A DNA stretch of 64,000 bases from Channa striata (Eukaryota; Chordata; Actinopteri; Anabantiformes; Channidae). Location: contig CM065182.1 in assembly GCA_033026295.1 (NCBI GenBank), forward strand, positions 22,318,215 through 22,382,214, read 5' to 3'. Shown in pieces: positions 62,366 to 64,000 of the stretch (positions are counted from its first letter, which is position 1; every line of letters begins with the position of its first letter). The position numbers and the translations under genes are program-made. A model generated the notes under the pieces. The model did no database searches, was not told where the DNA came from, and was given only the letters and a program-made list of their open reading frames with translations.

Positions 62366-62920
62366 TAACCAGGTGCTGGAAATTCAGCACATGCAGGACA
62401 TGTGCAAGGTAATATCCCCTCCACCTTATTTTGGAAGCCTTGCAAACAGATTTTACCTGTAAAGTCACAGATTAAGGTGTTTTCTGGATTTTCATTCAGT
62501 TGAATGCATGTTCCTGCAGAGTGACCTCACCAGGGGTGGAAAAAAAAGCAAGGCTGATCCATAGCGTGATCCATTGCACAATTAACACTTTGTGTTAATT
62601 GTTTTAAATTTTTATTTTCTTTGATTTGAAAGCAAGGTGTCATCACCCCATTAGTGATCTGTCCTTTCACTGAACTGTTCCTGTCTGCAGCTTTTTATTA
62701 TACATACACAGTTAAGGAAAGAAAATTAGAACTTGGTTATGCATAGCCATGGTAAAGAAATTGGCGTTGTGTGGCAGAAAGCTACCTGGGGGAACCTGGT
62801 TTCCCAAATGCTCTACCACGAATTTAAAAACTAGCTTTGCTGTTTATATGACAGCTAAGAAATCTGGTTTATGGAGAAAGCCAACTGTAACCTGTAAGTG
62901 TAAGTCCATGTAAGTCCATG
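62366..62920. other. Non-coding sequence between SINE fragments
   Basis: No gene. It contains the 25-bp hairpin at 62578-62602, and an exact 10-bp tandem repeat TAAGTCCATG at 62901-62910 and 62911-62920 next to the following SINE tail. Confidence 0.5.
62578..62602. repeat. Perfect hairpin, 11-bp arms, 3-nt loop
   Basis: ACAATTAACAC (62578-62588) and GTGTTAATTGT (62592-62602) are exact reverse complements around TTT. Confidence 0.95.
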
Positions 62921-63037
62921 TCAGCCCAGAGAGCAACCTGTCCACGGCGTACACAACCTTCTGCCTAATGACAGTTGGGATTGACTTCAGCACCCTGCGA
63001 TTGTTAACAGGATAAACAGTTGAGATAATGAATGCGT
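62921..63037 (+). mobile_element. SINE 3' end, AFC/V-like family
   Basis: AACCTGTCCACGGCGTACAC, CTTCTGCCTAATGACAGTTG, GGATTGACTTCAGCACCCTG, CGATTGTTAACAGGATAAAC and AGTTGAGATAATGAATG are the last third of the family seen at 17815-18110. The head and middle are absent. Confidence 0.85.
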
Positions 63038-64000
63038 AAATACCAAAATATCTTTAACAGATAATTCCAATTAGTTAACGTTTAAACCAAGAAAAGACCC
63101 ATAAGACACAAGTTAGAAGGTTGTTGGTTCATTAAAGGAGACAGACAAAATAAAATAAAAACTTGTAATTCTGGAGACAAAATGTTAAGATATTATTACT
63201 CCTCCCACTGCTGGTGATTATCTCACCTGCAGCAGCATTAAAATACTGTAGCTCAGAATGACATTCATGCATCGGTTTCTCTACATCGCTGTGTCTACAT
63301 TCATGCTAAAAATCCTCTGCTCTCAACAATTTTCTTAATTAAGTTAAGAAATGGAGAAGAGATCAGAGATTTGGGAAAAAGAAGAAACTAGATCATAGTG
63401 CATATATGAGCACACGAAGTGCAATTAAAACAGTCCAAAACAAAGAGATGAAAGAGAGGGCAGGCTGCAAGCAAAAGTCTCTTATTGGTCTTTTGCTGCC
63501 TCTCGACAGATGGCTTCAGGTAAGCCAGAGGAGTAGGTGAAGGCCAATATTTGAGGCTGGATTTTAGATTGCATCTGCCAAATAAGCCAAGACAACCATT
63601 TAGAGACACGGCTCTCAGATATAGTCTGTCTTCAGCACATATGTTCTTGATCTGTCTCTATGAAAAGAGTGCAGTTGTGATGGATTTCGATTAGAATCCT
63701 TCTTCATTCATATTTTGCATATATTTGCAAAACAAAAACCTAAATACTTAAAGGCAAGCAGACATGCTTTTAAAAAGTGAGTCAGTTACAGGCAGCAGGT
63801 ATATTATTATCAAAAGCATGTTGTTAGGTTACTAAAAAAATGCTTTGAAGATAAAAAAAGGATTAGGTTGTGGTGGTTGGCTGGTCAGTAAAACCCGACT
63901 GGTGTGATGAGTGTGCCCTTGCACTTAACATTCACTCCAAAGCACTCTCACCTTCACAAACTGGATATGCGTTTTGCTTTGCTAAGTTTGCACCAAAGTT
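63038..64000. other. Non-coding sequence, no gene seen
   Basis: AT-rich unique-looking DNA to the end of the window. An 8-bp stem TTTCTTAA / TTAAGAAA lies at about 63331-63351. No coding region is supported. Confidence 0.55.

Noticed and set aside
1..64000. CRISPR arrays, phage or bacterial operons, toxin-antitoxin or defence genes
   Set aside because: The repeats present are fish microsatellites, SINEs and DNA transposons. There are no regularly spaced repeats, no dense long reading frames and no ribosome-binding sites.

Overview
The window looks like non-coding DNA from a ray-finned fish, most likely a percomorph (spiny-rayed) teleost. The signs are moderate-to-high A+T content, many CA/GT, GA and TAA microsatellites, several tRNA-derived SINE families of types I know from percomorph genomes, a decayed Tc1-like transposon, and a MITE-like repeat starting CCGTATTTTCCGGACTATAAGCCGC that is common in fish. 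Family names come from memory of these repeats, not from a database search.

I found no protein-coding gene, exon, rRNA, functional tRNA or CRISPR array. Every long open frame (the largest is 172 codons, 26416-26934) lacks a recognisable domain, and their lengths are about what chance gives in a 64 kb AT-rich sequence. The window is best read as a gene desert or the inside of a very large intron. There is no operon-like layout and there are no genes acting together.

Layout. 1-6.2 kb: single-copy-looking sequence with a 95-bp TAA array, a (GA)15 array and a faint tRNA-like segment. 6.2-8.4 kb: two CA arrays framing a fish CA-associated repeat, a Tc1-type fragment, a degenerate AGACACAAAA-type minisatellite, and a GT array ending in 13 G. 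8.4-17.8 kb: mostly unique, with two perfect hairpins and simple repeats. 17.8-29.9 kb: five SINEs, three packed into 23.4-24.9 kb. 29.9-41.1 kb: unique AT-rich DNA with four perfect hairpins. 41.1-42.8 kb: a SINE tail, a dead Tc1-like element and the 414-bp MITE. 42.8-64 kb: unique DNA holding SINEs at 48.8, 54.5, 62.2 and 62.9 kb, a pyrimidine-rich tract, a palindromic octamer pair and two hairpins.

The most unusual signal is not a gene. At least nine short perfect inverted repeats (10-14 bp arms, 2-9 nt loops) are scattered through otherwise unique sequence. Those with 12-bp or longer arms are more numerous than I would expect by chance. Their form fits local template switching during replication. 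Nothing here supports a new multi-gene system.
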